A stretch of 58,983 bases of DNA from Bacillota bacterium (GTDB lineage: Bacteria; Bacillota; Clostridia; Lachnospirales; Lachnospiraceae). Below, one piece after another: positions 22,258-31,282 of this stretch (position 1 is its first letter; each line of letters starts with the position of its first letter). A program made the position numbers and the translations under genes. The notes beneath the pieces are model-generated. The model had not been told where the DNA came from and did no database searches. It was given only the letters and a program-made list of their open reading frames with translations. The DNA lies in the NCBI GenBank assembly GCA_023415055.1, contig JAEZLZ010000021.1:1-58983 (forward strand). The letters run 5' to 3'.

Positions 22258-22776
22258 TTATTCTATATATCCGCTGTTTCTTATATCCTGATAGATCAGA
22301 TCCACAATCTCATCTAGGCTTAATTCCTTCGGGATACACTTTTCAGTTATGACATCCAGGAAATCCTTTTCAACCCACCAACGCTTCATATCGCTCTCTC
22401 CGAAGTCCTCGGCATTTGGTTTGCTTTGATGCCTCTGGACAGTCTCTTCAAAGGGTATATCAAAATAATAAGCATAGATATGATCACTAAATTCATTTGC
22501 TAAATCTTCAAATAATTTTGAATACCACTTAGAATTCAGAATACCCTCCAGAATCACAATATCGCAATGTTTCTTACCATAACGAGCAAGTTCAGATAAT
22601 AAAGGACCTGCAGCCGGTTCAGGACCGTCTTTTTCATAAAGCATCTCTCTTCGGACAGCATCCTGTGACAAGAGCATTGTTCCATGCCCAAATTTCTTTT
22701 GTAATGCCTTCCCGGTAGTGGTTTTTCCACTACCGGAATTACCTCTTAATATGATCAAACGTGCTATTTTATGCAT
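22258..22776 (-). CDS. P-loop small-molecule kinase
   Basis: 172 aa from the ATG at 22776 (AAAGGATG upstream). P-loop LRGNSGSGKTTTGKAL at residues 8-23, a lid-like segment with FDIPFEETVQRHQ near 114, and GESDMKRWW, a pattern of the zeta-toxin/gluconate-kinase-like AAA_33 group. It likely transfers phosphate from ATP to a small molecule such as a nucleoside, sugar or antibiotic. The 43-bp gap to the DUF1048 gene and shared direction suggest one transcription unit. No antitoxin-like partner is seen, so I do not call it a toxin. Confidence 0.72.
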   Translation of the reverse strand: MHKIARLIILRGNSGSGKTTTGKALQKKFGHGTMLLSQDAVRREMLYEKDGPEPAAGPLLSELARYGKKHCDIVILEGILNSKWYSKLFEDLANEFSDHIYAYYFDIPFEETVQRHQSKPNAEDFGESDMKRWWVEKDFLDVITEKCIPKELSLDEIVDLIYQDIRNSGYIE

Positions 22777-22819
22777 AGGTATACATCCTTTGTAATTGTG
22801 TATCATCATTGTCTTATCG

Positions 22820-23485
22820 CTACCAATTTTGTTTTTTATAATAAACCCAGCAAGCAATAAAAAATAATACAGTAAGCAGAAACATGGTTATATAAACAGG
22901 GAATGAGATTGGAATAGTGATGGGAAACGTAACGCTTAAACGATCCGCAATAAAGGATGTAACCACAATAATAAATACATAAACAGCAGCCTCAATCTTA
23001 CGCAGTAGCTGCGAATGGTGAAAAAACAGAATTGAAATCAGCTTTTTCAGAATTAATCCAGTTATAAAAATCAAGAAATAATATAATTCATATCCTTCAA
23101 TAAAGAGATTATTCACGTTATCCCCAAAATGCCCGGACCGAGTATATAAAAAACTCCTTATAAATATGGTAAGAGATATTATTAAAGGAATTGCAAAGAT
23201 CCATTGAATAAAACGTATTTTTCTATTCCAGATTCGTACTGATTCTGCTTTCAGAATTTTATCACAGAAACTACGTAGATCCGGCCCGGTAACTGTACTT
23301 AATACTCTGTCATCTGCCTGAGCAGATAAAAAATCATCCAGTATCTGCTGCAAACAGCCTTCTTCGATCCTTTTAATCGTTCGCATGGAATGGATATAAG
23401 CTTCACATTTCGCATACTCCAGCGCATATCCATCCTTCAACTTTTCCTTTGCCTCAGCATAATCCTCATCCTCATAAATACTCAT
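22820..23485 (-). CDS. DUF1048-like membrane protein, PadR partner
   Basis: 221 aa from the ATG at 23485 (GGTGGAGC upstream). The first 90 residues are a cytoplasmic helical domain (AEAKEKLKDGYALEYAKCEA, DDFLSAQADDRVLSTVTGPD, LRSFCDKIL) like the DUF1048/HAAS-type module found beside PadR regulators. Four hydrophobic segments follow, from about residue 100 to 220. It is encoded 42 bp behind the PadR gene in the same direction, so the two probably form one signalling pair. Its biochemical role is unknown. Confidence 0.72.
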   Translation of the reverse strand: MSIYEDEDYAEAKEKLKDGYALEYAKCEAYIHSMRTIKRIEEGCLQQILDDFLSAQADDRVLSTVTGPDLRSFCDKILKAESVRIWNRKIRFIQWIFAIPLIISLTIFIRSFLYTRSGHFGDNVNNLFIEGYELYYFLIFITGLILKKLISILFFHHSQLLRKIEAAVYVFIIVVTSFIADRLSVTFPITIPISFPVYITMFLLTVLFFIACWVYYKKQNW

Positions 23486-23527
23486 ATGCTCCACCTTCCA
23501 CTGATCCTTAACTGGATTATTCTATAT

Positions 23528-23869
23528 TTAATACAATTCGTTTTGTGGCTTTTCGTCACTAATAACGTGATCTACGCATTCGGTAAGTTTGTTGTAAGAA
23601 GAAAGAAATTGTTCGTAATCCTTCTTACCTTCTTCTGTAATGGAATAATACTTTCGCTTTGGTCCGAAGGGAGACTTCCCGATTCTGCATACAATATCAT
23701 GCTTTTTTTCCAATCTAACCAATACCGGATAAAGAGTACCTTCGTGAATATCCGAAAAACCATGTTTTTCGAGCACGGAAAGTATATCGTATCCGTAGGT
23801 CTCGCCTTTTGCTATAATAGCCAAAACACAACCCTCAAGAATTCCTTTTAATAATTGAGCATCTTCCAT
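23528..23869 (-). CDS. PadR family transcriptional regulator
   Basis: 113 aa, ribosome site GGGAGAGTGAATC. The winged helix is typical: LLKGILEGCVLAIIAKGETY, GYDILSVLEKHGF, and the wing/recognition sequence EGTLYPVLVRLEKK, then KRKYYSITEEGKKDYEQFL. PadR proteins repress their own operon and respond to envelope or phenolic stress. It precedes the DUF1048 membrane gene. The promoter region (23870-24096) has TACTACTTGG and CCACTACTATAT near 23888-23936, a plausible operator. Confidence 0.88.
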   Translation of the reverse strand: MEDAQLLKGILEGCVLAIIAKGETYGYDILSVLEKHGFSDIHEGTLYPVLVRLEKKHDIVCRIGKSPFGPKRKYYSITEEGKKDYEQFLSSYNKLTECVDHVISDEKPQNELY

Positions 23870-24096
23870 GATTCACTCTCCCGTTTTACTACTTGGTAAT
23901 CTATAGTAGCCATCTTGATTATAGAACCACTACTATATATTGTCAAGTAGCTTTTGATGAAAAAAATCCAGCAAACATTCGATGCTGATTTCTTTTACCA
24001 TAGATATTTTCAAACATCAAAGAACTGATTAAAATTTCGAGCAAAAAATGTAAAGGATTTTTGGTATGAATAGTAAAGAAAAGAACAGAGATTTCA

Positions 24097-24471
24097 TTAA
24101 AACCTCTGTTCTCCTATAATTCTCTGTAGCTCCAGTATCTCCGCTTTTGACAGGTCTTGATTCTTAAGATATTCTGTTAAGAATGTACTTAATGAGCCGT
24201 TATACAATTTGTTCAATAATACCTTGGTTTCAATCGTCTGAACAGTACGTTTGGAAATAGCTGCCTTACATAAGAACCCCGGATCTTCACGTTTGACAGC
24301 TCCCTTTTCGATTAACCGATTGATAACCGTATAAGTGGTATTCTTCTCCCAACCGATATACTCCTTTATTATCTTGGATATATCCTTCGCTGCCAAGGCC
24401 TTATTGGACCACAACAGTTCCATAATATTGAGTTCTCCTTCGTGAAGACGTATCTCTGGCAAAGATGACAT
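24097..24471 (-). CDS. BlaI/MecI family repressor
   Basis: 124 aa, ribosome site GAGGGGTGTAGG. The winged helix ELNIMELLWSNKALAAKDIS, then NTTYTVINRLIEKGAVKRED is the Penicillinase_R pattern. C-terminal dimerisation helices follow. BlaI proteins repress beta-lactamase, PBP or stress genes and are inactivated by a BlaR1-type protease. No blaR1 gene or beta-lactamase lies next to it, so its targets and sensor are elsewhere or it is an orphan. A TACATATGTA palindrome 36 bp upstream is the likely auto-operator. Confidence 0.87.
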   Translation of the reverse strand: MSSLPEIRLHEGELNIMELLWSNKALAAKDISKIIKEYIGWEKNTTYTVINRLIEKGAVKREDPGFLCKAAISKRTVQTIETKVLLNKLYNGSLSTFLTEYLKNQDLSKAEILELQRIIGEQRF

Positions 24472-24506
24472 GATATCCTACACCCCTCTTAGTAATAATT
24501 CTATTA

Positions 24507-24522
24507 TTCTACATATGTAGAA
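24507..24522. promoter_or_regulatory. BlaI-type operator
   Basis: TTCTACATATGTAGAA is a perfect 16-bp palindrome holding the TACA-N2-TGTA core known for BlaI/MecI operators. It lies 36 bp upstream of the repressor start, which fits autoregulation. Confidence 0.7.
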
Positions 24523-24807
24523 ATTAAAATACAGCATATGCTTCTCCATTCATCTGCTGTACTTTATAGTTCTAATAATAATTGATCAATATAACCAATT
24601 GATTACATATATATATTTATGAAACATAATTAAATGCTATGTTTGAGTAAAATAAGGAACTTACTATTGTAGAATGAATTGCGAGCGAATGATAATATAA
24701 GCGACTACATGCGTAGTCCGTGGCCCGTACTATTATACTATAATAATAGAAAAACTTTGTCAACAGTTTTCTTAATAAATTCGTAAATAAATAGTTAAAA
24801 TATGGTA
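24523..24807 (-). promoter_or_regulatory. leader/promoter region of the BlaI gene
   Basis: On the minus strand TTGACA (24763-24758) and TATAAT (24737-24732) resemble a sigma-A promoter, but their 20-bp spacing is long; TATAGT at 15 bp is an alternative. GACTACATGCGTAGTC at about 24702-24717 is an inverted repeat close to the BlaI core, and TACAGCA/TGCTGTA pairs across 24531-24565. No gene is seen in this 285-bp stretch. Confidence 0.35.
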
Positions 24808-26097
24808 CTACAAGCAGAATACAGCATAGTAAGGAACATATTTTATGTTAGCTGAGTATTCAAAATTCTTTTCAGAAATTTTAATTGAATAAGGAAAGTC
24901 GCATTTTTGTTTCAAAACACTGATACTCTTGGAGCGAGTATTCTCACCGAGAAAGATTTCAATTGGAATCAATTCAAGGTCCTTGACAATAAGAAAGTCT
25001 ATTTTGGCAAGTGATTCACTTTCCCAGAACACAAAGGGATAGTTTTTTGCTTGAAGAGATTGTGCTACATAATTCTCAAGCAAAGCTTTCTTATGCTCTT
25101 CTACTCCTTGTATTCCTTGTATTTCAACTATCTTTGAGAATAATAGTCCGGTATCATTCAGATAAAGCTTAAAGTTTGAATTATCTGTTTCACAGGCATC
25201 ATTTAAGAGAAAAACCTGGGAAGGCTGTGTAAGATCCATCGTATGGATCCGATTACATCGAATTACATAATTTTGCTCCACCAGCTTTTCAATAGCTTCG
25301 CGGTACATGGCGTGTGTGGTGCCTTTGCGAATGATCTTATATTGAAATTTCTTATTTTCCTTAGTTAACTGATAGATTAAACTATCCAGTACCTGATTCA
25401 TCTTTAATGCATCGCTGTCTAAATTATCCCGGTTGATATAATCATGATACGAACCGGTGAGAAAGCTGTGCTGTTCGGATATATTCACTGCATCCATCAG
25501 ATTTAGGTATTCATTTACGATACCAGGCATTCCACCGATCTGAAGATAAAGCTGATGGAGTGACAAAAGCTCCTTATGTACGATCTCGGGTATTTTTGAT
25601 GAGGAGTTGTAATGATTGATTATAGTTTCGATATACCAATCATTACTGGTAGCCCTTAAAAACTCATCAAATTCCAGTGGATGGATCTGAAAATGCAGAA
25701 AATGCTTCCACCATTCATTTGCCAGAGGATGACTCGATATAGCAATGATATAATCAAAAGTACTGATTAGTTGGTGCTCGCTAAGTACCAGTAATGCTTC
25801 TTCGCAGAAGCTTATTTCATCCAAGATAAGAATCCGGTTCTGCACAGGCTGTTCAGAATTAATATTAAAATATTTAATCAGCCGCTCTTTGGTACTAAAA
25901 CCATCGTCTTTTTGAAATAGCTGTGACTGAAGAGGTTCACGTTCAAAATTGATATAGCAGATCTGCTCGAAGAAGGATTTGGCAAAATCGTAAGACAGGT
26001 AGGTCTTACCGACACCCTTCGCACCTGTGAGTAATATCGGAAACTCATGTTTTTCTGTTTTCCACTTAATTAATTCATCAATTACTTTTCTTTTCAA
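24808..26097 (-). CDS. AAA+ ATPase with DUF4143 C-terminal domain
   Basis: 429 aa from a TTG at 26097 with AAGGGGTAACTTTCA upstream. Walker A GAKGVGKTYLSYDF at about residues 25-33, Walker B NRILILDEISF near 91. The AAA_14 core is followed by an archaeal-type helical region and a DUF4143 nuclease-like fold (LYLNDTGLL, then LENYVAQSL, FWESESLAKIDFLIV with the E...D pattern). Such proteins are common in gut Firmicutes with unknown targets. The stop of rluD ends only 7 bp upstream, so it may be co-transcribed with it. Cytoplasmic. Confidence 0.85.
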   Translation of the reverse strand: MKRKVIDELIKWKTEKHEFPILLTGAKGVGKTYLSYDFAKSFFEQICYINFEREPLQSQLFQKDDGFSTKERLIKYFNINSEQPVQNRILILDEISFCEEALLVLSEHQLISTFDYIIAISSHPLANEWWKHFLHFQIHPLEFDEFLRATSNDWYIETIINHYNSSSKIPEIVHKELLSLHQLYLQIGGMPGIVNEYLNLMDAVNISEQHSFLTGSYHDYINRDNLDSDALKMNQVLDSLIYQLTKENKKFQYKIIRKGTTHAMYREAIEKLVEQNYVIRCNRIHTMDLTQPSQVFLLNDACETDNSNFKLYLNDTGLLFSKIVEIQGIQGVEEHKKALLENYVAQSLQAKNYPFVFWESESLAKIDFLIVKDLELIPIEIFLGENTRSKSISVLKQKCDFPYSIKISEKNFEYSANIKYVPYYAVFCL

Positions 26098-26103
26098 TGA
26101 AAG

Positions 26104-27060
26104 TTACCCCTTATGTCTTAATTTCATTAATAAATCAGTAAAATAATCAGGAAGAGGTGCTTCGAATTCCATGTATTCTTTGGTGGAGGGATGAATAAAG
26201 CCTAGGATACCGGCATGCAGAGCCTGTCCTTCCAGATGAAAGGGATCCTTATTTGGTCCATAGACAGTATCGCCAAGCAGTGGATGATGAATACTGGCCA
26301 TATGAACGCGGATCTGATGTGTACGTCCGGTTTCCAGAGAACATTCAATATGGGCATACTGATTCGCCAGATTCTCAAGAACAATATAATTTGTGGCTGC
26401 CGGTTTTCCGTTCTTGGGATTAATAGCCATCTTCTTACGATCCTTCGGGTCTCTCCCAATAGGACCTTCTACTCTTCCACCATCGGTTTTGAAGGTATGA
26501 TAGACAATCGCCTGATACTTACGTGTAATGGAATGAACCTTCAATTGTTCAGCAATAAATTGATGTGCTTTATCGTTCTTGCAAGCTACCATGACGCCGG
26601 TAGTATCTCGGTCTATTCGATGAACAATACCCGGCCGCAATACTCCGTTAATACCGGACAGCTCTTTACCGCAATGATACAGCAAGGCATTTACCAGTGT
26701 GCCAGTAGCATGTCCGGCGGCAGGATGGACAACGAGTCCTTTTTGCTTATTAATAATAATGATATCTTTATCTTCATAAATAATGCTGATTGGAAGGTCC
26801 TCAGGCACGATTTCAGCCTCGATTGGTTCCGGAAGGATAATCTGTACCACTTGACCTGTTTTTATCTTTAAATTGGCTTTTACGGGTTTATCATTAAGGA
26901 ATACTCTACCATCCTCGATTAACTTTTGGATGTAACTTCGGGTCAGATCTTCCTGAATCACAGATAAATATTTATCTATGCGGATACCCTGATTTTCTTC
27001 AGACACAATATACTCCAGGGTCTGCTCCTGCTCCGGCAGTTCTAATGCTTCATCCTCCAT
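26104..27060 (-). CDS. rluD: 23S rRNA pseudouridine synthase, RluD family
   Basis: 318 aa, usual RluA/RluD length. An N-terminal S4 RNA-binding domain (IRIDKYLSVIQEDLTRSYIQ to GRVFLNDKPVK) is followed by the catalytic domain with PGIVHRIDRDTTGVMVACKN, where the Asp of HRID is the catalytic nucleophile, and GRTHQIRVHMA near residue 240. It converts uridines of large-subunit rRNA to pseudouridine. Lies 60 bp behind lspA, as in many Firmicutes. The precise target position within the family cannot be read. Confidence 0.92.
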   Translation of the reverse strand: MEDEALELPEQEQTLEYIVSEENQGIRIDKYLSVIQEDLTRSYIQKLIEDGRVFLNDKPVKANLKIKTGQVVQIILPEPIEAEIVPEDLPISIIYEDKDIIIINKQKGLVVHPAAGHATGTLVNALLYHCGKELSGINGVLRPGIVHRIDRDTTGVMVACKNDKAHQFIAEQLKVHSITRKYQAIVYHTFKTDGGRVEGPIGRDPKDRKKMAINPKNGKPAATNYIVLENLANQYAHIECSLETGRTHQIRVHMASIHHPLLGDTVYGPNKDPFHLEGQALHAGILGFIHPSTKEYMEFEAPLPDYFTDLLMKLRHKG

Positions 27061-27120
27061 TGATAAAATCCTTTCTGGTTTACATAATAATATTATTTCT
27101 ACTCATACGTTCAAGTAGGA

Positions 27121-27705
27121 TTAGTTCTTTTTCTCATCCTCATCGCTATCGGCTTCAGCTTTGTTTTCCTTGTTCTCAGAAGTATTCAGGTCAGAAGTAG
27201 CTTTTTTCTTTAAACCGAAGATGTGATCCAGGAAAGCAAAGTCAGAATCCTTATAATAAAATACAGCCAGAAGGAATAACAGGATGCACGATACCGTCAG
27301 ATAACTGTCTGCAACATTAAACAGAGGGAAATTTATCAACTCAAAATAGATAAAATCTACCACATGTCCAAGAAAGATACGGTCAATCAGATTGCCTACC
27401 GCCCCAGCAAGAATAAATATGGTAATAATTTTTAAAGCCTTATATTTTCTATCCTGAGGTATCTTAAGATATAAGAATACGATAAACAAGAGAATAATCA
27501 GGGTAAATATGCTTAAGAACTGAACCTTTCCGCTCATAATACCCCATACGGCACCTGTATTTTCATGATATTGAAAACTAAATACATCTGGAATAAAAAT
27601 CAAGGGATCCTTATTCATAAGAGTCTGTCTGACCCAGAACTTTACCGCCTGGTCGATTGCTACTAGAATAATAAATAATAATGAATGCTTTAGTCTTTCC
27701 TTCAT
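27121..27705 (-). CDS. lspA: lipoprotein signal peptidase
   Basis: 194 aa from the ATG at 27705 (GGAGGACAAT). Four membrane segments and the two aspartate motifs of signal peptidase II are present: AGAVGNLIDRIFLGHVVDFI and FPLFNVADSYLTV; NTGAVWG is the third conserved patch. It cleaves lipoprotein signal peptides at the lipobox Cys in the membrane. The last 35 residues form a very polar Glu/Lys/Asp-rich cytoplasmic tail that the E. coli enzyme lacks. Upstream of rluD in the same direction. Confidence 0.94.
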   Translation of the reverse strand: MKERLKHSLLFIILVAIDQAVKFWVRQTLMNKDPLIFIPDVFSFQYHENTGAVWGIMSGKVQFLSIFTLIILLFIVFLYLKIPQDRKYKALKIITIFILAGAVGNLIDRIFLGHVVDFIYFELINFPLFNVADSYLTVSCILLFLLAVFYYKDSDFAFLDHIFGLKKKATSDLNTSENKENKAEADSDEDEKKN

Positions 27706-27814
27706 ATTGTCCTCCATAGGTACATAGTTTTTACATAGATGTAATGGTAATAATGAGCGGTATTGTCCCGCTGCTTAACTCTTGTGGAATATCTGCCTGA
27801 CATTTCAAATGGTA

Positions 27815-28903
27815 CTAAGTTAGGATGGATTGTATCGCGCGAAGCATCTCATCCTTCGAGACTGTAGAATCGATATAAGCCTGTCCAATCTTCTTTAATA
27901 AAATATAGCGAATCTGATTCGAATCCATCTTTTTATCAAGCTTTGTAACCTCAAAAATCTCTTCGTCAGACAAGCCTGCTACGCGGATGGGCTGTTGATA
28001 GCTCCTGATCGTCTTAAGAATATCCTGGTACTCCTCAGGCAAGATGTAGCCTCGCTCCATGGATAAGAAAGATGCGGCAGCCATTCCGAGGCTGACACAT
28101 TGGCCATGGAGCAGGGAAAACTCTTTCAACTTCTCCACAGAATGTCCTATCGTATGACCGTAATTAAGGAGTGCCCTCTCTCCTTGTTCTTTTGGATCCA
28201 ATTCCACAACATCTTTTTTAATCAAACAGCTTCGATAAATCATCTCACGAAGAGTCTCATAGGTTCTGGCAGCGATAGCTGCCTGATTTTCTTTTAACCA
28301 TTCATAATATTCTTTATCCTTAATTAACCCGTGTTTTATAATCTCACCCATACCCGAGAAATATTCTGCTTCCGGCAAGGTTAACAATGTCGATAGGTTC
28401 ATATAGACCAATTTAGGCTGGTGAAAGGCTCCTACCATATTCTTATAAGCTTTAAGATCAACACCGGTCTTACCACCGATACTGGAGTCCACCATGGCAA
28501 GGAGGGAGGTGGGGACCTGAATAAATCGGATACCTCTCAGATAGGTGGCCGCAACAAAGCCGGTCAGATCTCCAACAACACCACCACCCAATGCAAGGAG
28601 CATATCATTTCGGTCAAAGCTGCCTTCAATCAGGCACTCATAACATTGACGAACGGTATCCAGATTCTTATTTACTTCCCCGGCTGGAATAGTGATACTT
28701 TTAATAACACCGGCTTTGTCTGTTAATGCAGCGGTCACTGCCTCCAGATAATGAGAGCCGACATTACTGTCTGTAATAATCATGATTTTTCGACCCTGCA
28801 TATTTTGATTTGCGATCGCTTCGGACAGCTTGCCAAAATCCGGCTCGAGCATTATGTCATAGGAAGGCTTACCCTCATAATTCACAGTAAGAGTTTGATT
28901 CAT
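27815..28903 (-). CDS. aroB: 3-dehydroquinate synthase
   Basis: 362 aa, normal length. NAD-binding GGGVVGDLTGFVAATYLRGI near residue 105, QVPTSLLAMVDSSIGGKTGV near 130, and the zinc ligands in GMGEIIKHGLI (Glu, about 190), LLNYGHTIGHSVE (His, about 255) and HGQCVSLGMA (His, about 271) are in place. It makes 3-dehydroquinate from DAHP, the second step of the shikimate pathway. No other shikimate gene is adjacent. Confidence 0.95.
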   Translation of the reverse strand: MNQTLTVNYEGKPSYDIMLEPDFGKLSEAIANQNMQGRKIMIITDSNVGSHYLEAVTAALTDKAGVIKSITIPAGEVNKNLDTVRQCYECLIEGSFDRNDMLLALGGGVVGDLTGFVAATYLRGIRFIQVPTSLLAMVDSSIGGKTGVDLKAYKNMVGAFHQPKLVYMNLSTLLTLPEAEYFSGMGEIIKHGLIKDKEYYEWLKENQAAIAARTYETLREMIYRSCLIKKDVVELDPKEQGERALLNYGHTIGHSVEKLKEFSLLHGQCVSLGMAAASFLSMERGYILPEEYQDILKTIRSYQQPIRVAGLSDEEIFEVTKLDKKMDSNQIRYILLKKIGQAYIDSTVSKDEMLRAIQSILT

Positions 28904-28946
28904 GCATTTTTCCCCTTTGTATTGTATTTATATGGAAATATGAAAT

Positions 28947-28987
28947 ATAGCATAACCACATCATAGGATAAGACGAGGTTATGCTAT
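28947..28987 (-). terminator. hairpin behind divIVA
   Basis: ATAGCATAACC (28947-28957) pairs with GGTTATGCTAT (28977-28987). It lies 32 bp past the divIVA stop and before aroB. The T-run is weak, so termination may be partial. Confidence 0.55.
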
Positions 28988-29018
28988 CCTCTTAATTCAT
29001 GATTAACGATTGGATACA

Positions 29019-29711
29019 TTATCGATCGGCATCTTCCTTCATTGTAAAGAATTCAAAGCCGTCCTCAGTCTGATAACTCTTCTCTTGAGAGTCCTCAAGA
29101 AAATCAAACTTAATCTGATGTATATCCTCCAGCTCTTCATCATATTTGTGCGACAAGTACTTACTTACCGCTTCTTCTGCTGTAGTGTCCTCTGTCTCTG
29201 CAGTGATTGCAGCTTCGTTATGTACGTTTGCACTCTCTGAAGCCGGATATCTAAAATCTTCCGTGTCAATGGAAAAGCTTTTACTATTTAATAATTCAAA
29301 TTGAGAATGTAACAGGTTCTCAAACTGTATCTTAAATAAATCGTATTGCTGAATCAGATTTAAGGTTTTATGCTCCAGAAATTCAACCTGCTTTCTGGCA
29401 TCCTCCATAATTAGACGGGCTTTCACCTTAGCCTCCAATTCGATAGCCTCTGCTTCACGTAAGGCAGTCGCTTTTGTGTCCTGAGCAGTCTTTTCGGCAA
29501 GAATCAGAGCCTTCTGAAGTGTTTTTTCAATGGACTTATAATAACTAAGACTTTCGGTCGCATCCTTCAATCTGTGCTTCAGATTCTCATTCTCCTCCAA
29601 AAGAGTATTATAATCCTGAGACAGATCTTTCAGAAATTGTTCTACGTCCTTTTTATCATAGCCAATGCCAGTCTTAAATTCTTTCTCCTGTATCTGCGAT
29701 GGTGTTAACAT
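29019..29711 (-). CDS. divIVA: DivIVA domain protein
   Basis: 230 aa from the ATG at 29711 (GGAGGTATAT; the earlier ATG overlaps the ribosome site). N-terminal membrane-targeting segment MLTPSQIQEKEFKTGIGYDK, then a coiled coil from about residue 25 to 150 rich in Glu, Lys and Leu, and a variable acidic tail. DivIVA binds curved membrane at poles and septa and recruits division or Min proteins. It follows ylmH in the classic yggS-sepF-ylmH-divIVA cluster. Confidence 0.92.
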   Translation of the reverse strand: MLTPSQIQEKEFKTGIGYDKKDVEQFLKDLSQDYNTLLEENENLKHRLKDATESLSYYKSIEKTLQKALILAEKTAQDTKATALREAEAIELEAKVKARLIMEDARKQVEFLEHKTLNLIQQYDLFKIQFENLLHSQFELLNSKSFSIDTEDFRYPASESANVHNEAAITAETEDTTAEEAVSKYLSHKYDEELEDIHQIKFDFLEDSQEKSYQTEDGFEFFTMKEDADR

Positions 29712-29828
29712 ATATACCTCCATTTTTTATGGATATCATGTTTAAAAATCGAATACATAGGATGTGCCAGGTAATTCACAAATGTGTGCAAACTGCTCGT
29801 TTTTTCGTGCATCAAGCAGTATTATGCT

Positions 29829-30602
29829 TCAAGAATACATTAATATATTAACACTATATCGTCCTTTTTTGGTCTGATAAGAAGTTCCGGCATAAATAAA
29901 TTTGCCTAAGCCTCGAACACTTACCACATCGTTTTCCTTCAAAGTATAGCTGTTGGAGAGAACCTCTTTGCTGTTAACAAAGACCTTACCGCCATCAATT
30001 AAGCCTGTCAGACTGCTTCTTGAGCTATGAAATGCTACTGAAAGGATACTATCCAGGCGTACGCTCGATACGGTTCCTACTATTTCCGTATATTTAGGCT
30101 GATAATGAAAATCCTGCTGCGCAACTACGCTGGTGCTGATCATGGTATGCTTTACCTTCACCAGCTGATCCAAAATAAACGGTGCAATGGTATTGTGAAC
30201 AAGAATGTAGCCTTCATTCTCATTTATGATGATATCTCCTACCTTGCTTCGATCTATTCCAAGATTAAGGACAGCACCGAGAAAATCACGATGACTGAAG
30301 CTATCAGAAAAACGTTTGTTGAGTGGTGCAACTTTGATACAAGTGATCGGAAAAGTAATATCTTCAAGATCTTGCAATTTGTCATTTCCACAAAAACAAA
30401 GTATTTTTCTCTCGGCATCCTGAAAACCTCCGTAAGTAAAATACTTTATCCTTGGCAATTCATTTTTAAGACTATAAAATATGTTCTGTTCGTTCAAATT
30501 CAAAAAGTCTGAGAAAATACATATTCCGCGGTTATCAGCAGTATTAGCCAGATCAATTAGTCGTCTTTTCAGTAACTGCTCCTCTTTGTCCGTCGCAGCC
30601 AT
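29829..30602 (-). CDS. ylmH: YlmH family S4-domain RNA-binding protein
   Basis: 257 aa. An N-terminal YlmH domain (LLKRRLIDLANTADNRGICI, SDFLNLNEQ) and a C-terminal S4 domain at about 180-235 (VRLDSILSVAFHSSRSSLTG, DGGKVFVNSKEV, VVSVRGLGKFIYAG) are clear. It binds RNA, and homologues act in stalled-ribosome rescue and affect division. It begins 3 bp after the sepF stop without a strong ribosome site, suggesting translational coupling. Confidence 0.9.
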   Translation of the reverse strand: MAATDKEEQLLKRRLIDLANTADNRGICIFSDFLNLNEQNIFYSLKNELPRIKYFTYGGFQDAERKILCFCGNDKLQDLEDITFPITCIKVAPLNKRFSDSFSHRDFLGAVLNLGIDRSKVGDIIINENEGYILVHNTIAPFILDQLVKVKHTMISTSVVAQQDFHYQPKYTEIVGTVSSVRLDSILSVAFHSSRSSLTGLIDGGKVFVNSKEVLSNSYTLKENDVVSVRGLGKFIYAGTSYQTKKGRYSVNILMYS

Positions 30603-30605
30603 GGC

Positions 30606-31181
30606 TTAGAATTTATTATGGAAAGTCGGAGGTTCAAATCCGCTTTCCTGAATCAGATCAAGATAATCGCCGGAGATATCAACGGTATCAGGAGATACAA
30701 TAAAGATTGCATTCGAGATACGATGCAGTTTGCCATTTATAGCATAGACAGAACCGGAGATAAAATCCATTGTTCTCTGTGCCAATTTGTCATCAAAGCC
30801 TTCCAAATTTATCACCGTTGCTCTGCCGGTTAACAACATGTCACAGATCTCCTGAGAATCTTCAAAAGAGGTAGGTTTCATGATACATACCTCAAGTCCC
30901 TTGGTGGTTGTTCGAATCGGTACAACCTTACTTGTTGTACTTCTTTCCATCTTGGCCATCCTCTCTTTCTTGAGATCAGCTGCAACTGCCTGTGATGCAG
31001 ATGATACCTGCTGACTTTTCGGAGCTTCTGTGTATCGTTCACTTTTCGCTTCTTTACGTTCTGCACGCATCGCCCGCTTTTGTTCCTTCTCTGACTCTTC
31101 GTTCAGATATTCCTCGTAATCATCATCCTCATCTTCCGTTAATTTCATAGAATTTAAAAAGTTTTTAAAAATATTAGACAT
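30606..31181 (-). CDS. sepF: cell division protein SepF
   Basis: 191 aa from the ATG at 31181 (GATGGAGGTATAGACGA). Short N-terminal amphipathic membrane-binding stretch SNIFKNFLNSMKLT, a very charged linker (EDEDDDYEEYLNEESEKEQK), then the DUF552/SepF core at about 105-185 (VCIMKPTSFEDSQEICDMLL, NLEGFDDKLAQRTMDFISG). SepF bundles and anchors FtsZ at the division site. Neighbours yggS and ylmH confirm it. Confidence 0.93.
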   Translation of the reverse strand: MSNIFKNFLNSMKLTEDEDDDYEEYLNEESEKEQKRAMRAERKEAKSERYTEAPKSQQVSSASQAVAADLKKERMAKMERSTTSKVVPIRTTTKGLEVCIMKPTSFEDSQEICDMLLTGRATVINLEGFDDKLAQRTMDFISGSVYAINGKLHRISNAIFIVSPDTVDISGDYLDLIQESGFEPPTFHNKF

Positions 31182-31282
31182 TCGTCTATACCTCCATCTC
31201 GCCGCTTGCGGCATAACCATTTTATTACGATAAACGATGGTCAAAACCTAACCTCTACTATATCAAGCGATAGGTCAATCAG

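Noticed and set aside
22258..22776. Zeta-type toxin
   Set aside because: The P-loop kinase resembles the same broad fold, but there is no epsilon-like antitoxin and the neighbour is a membrane protein with PadR.
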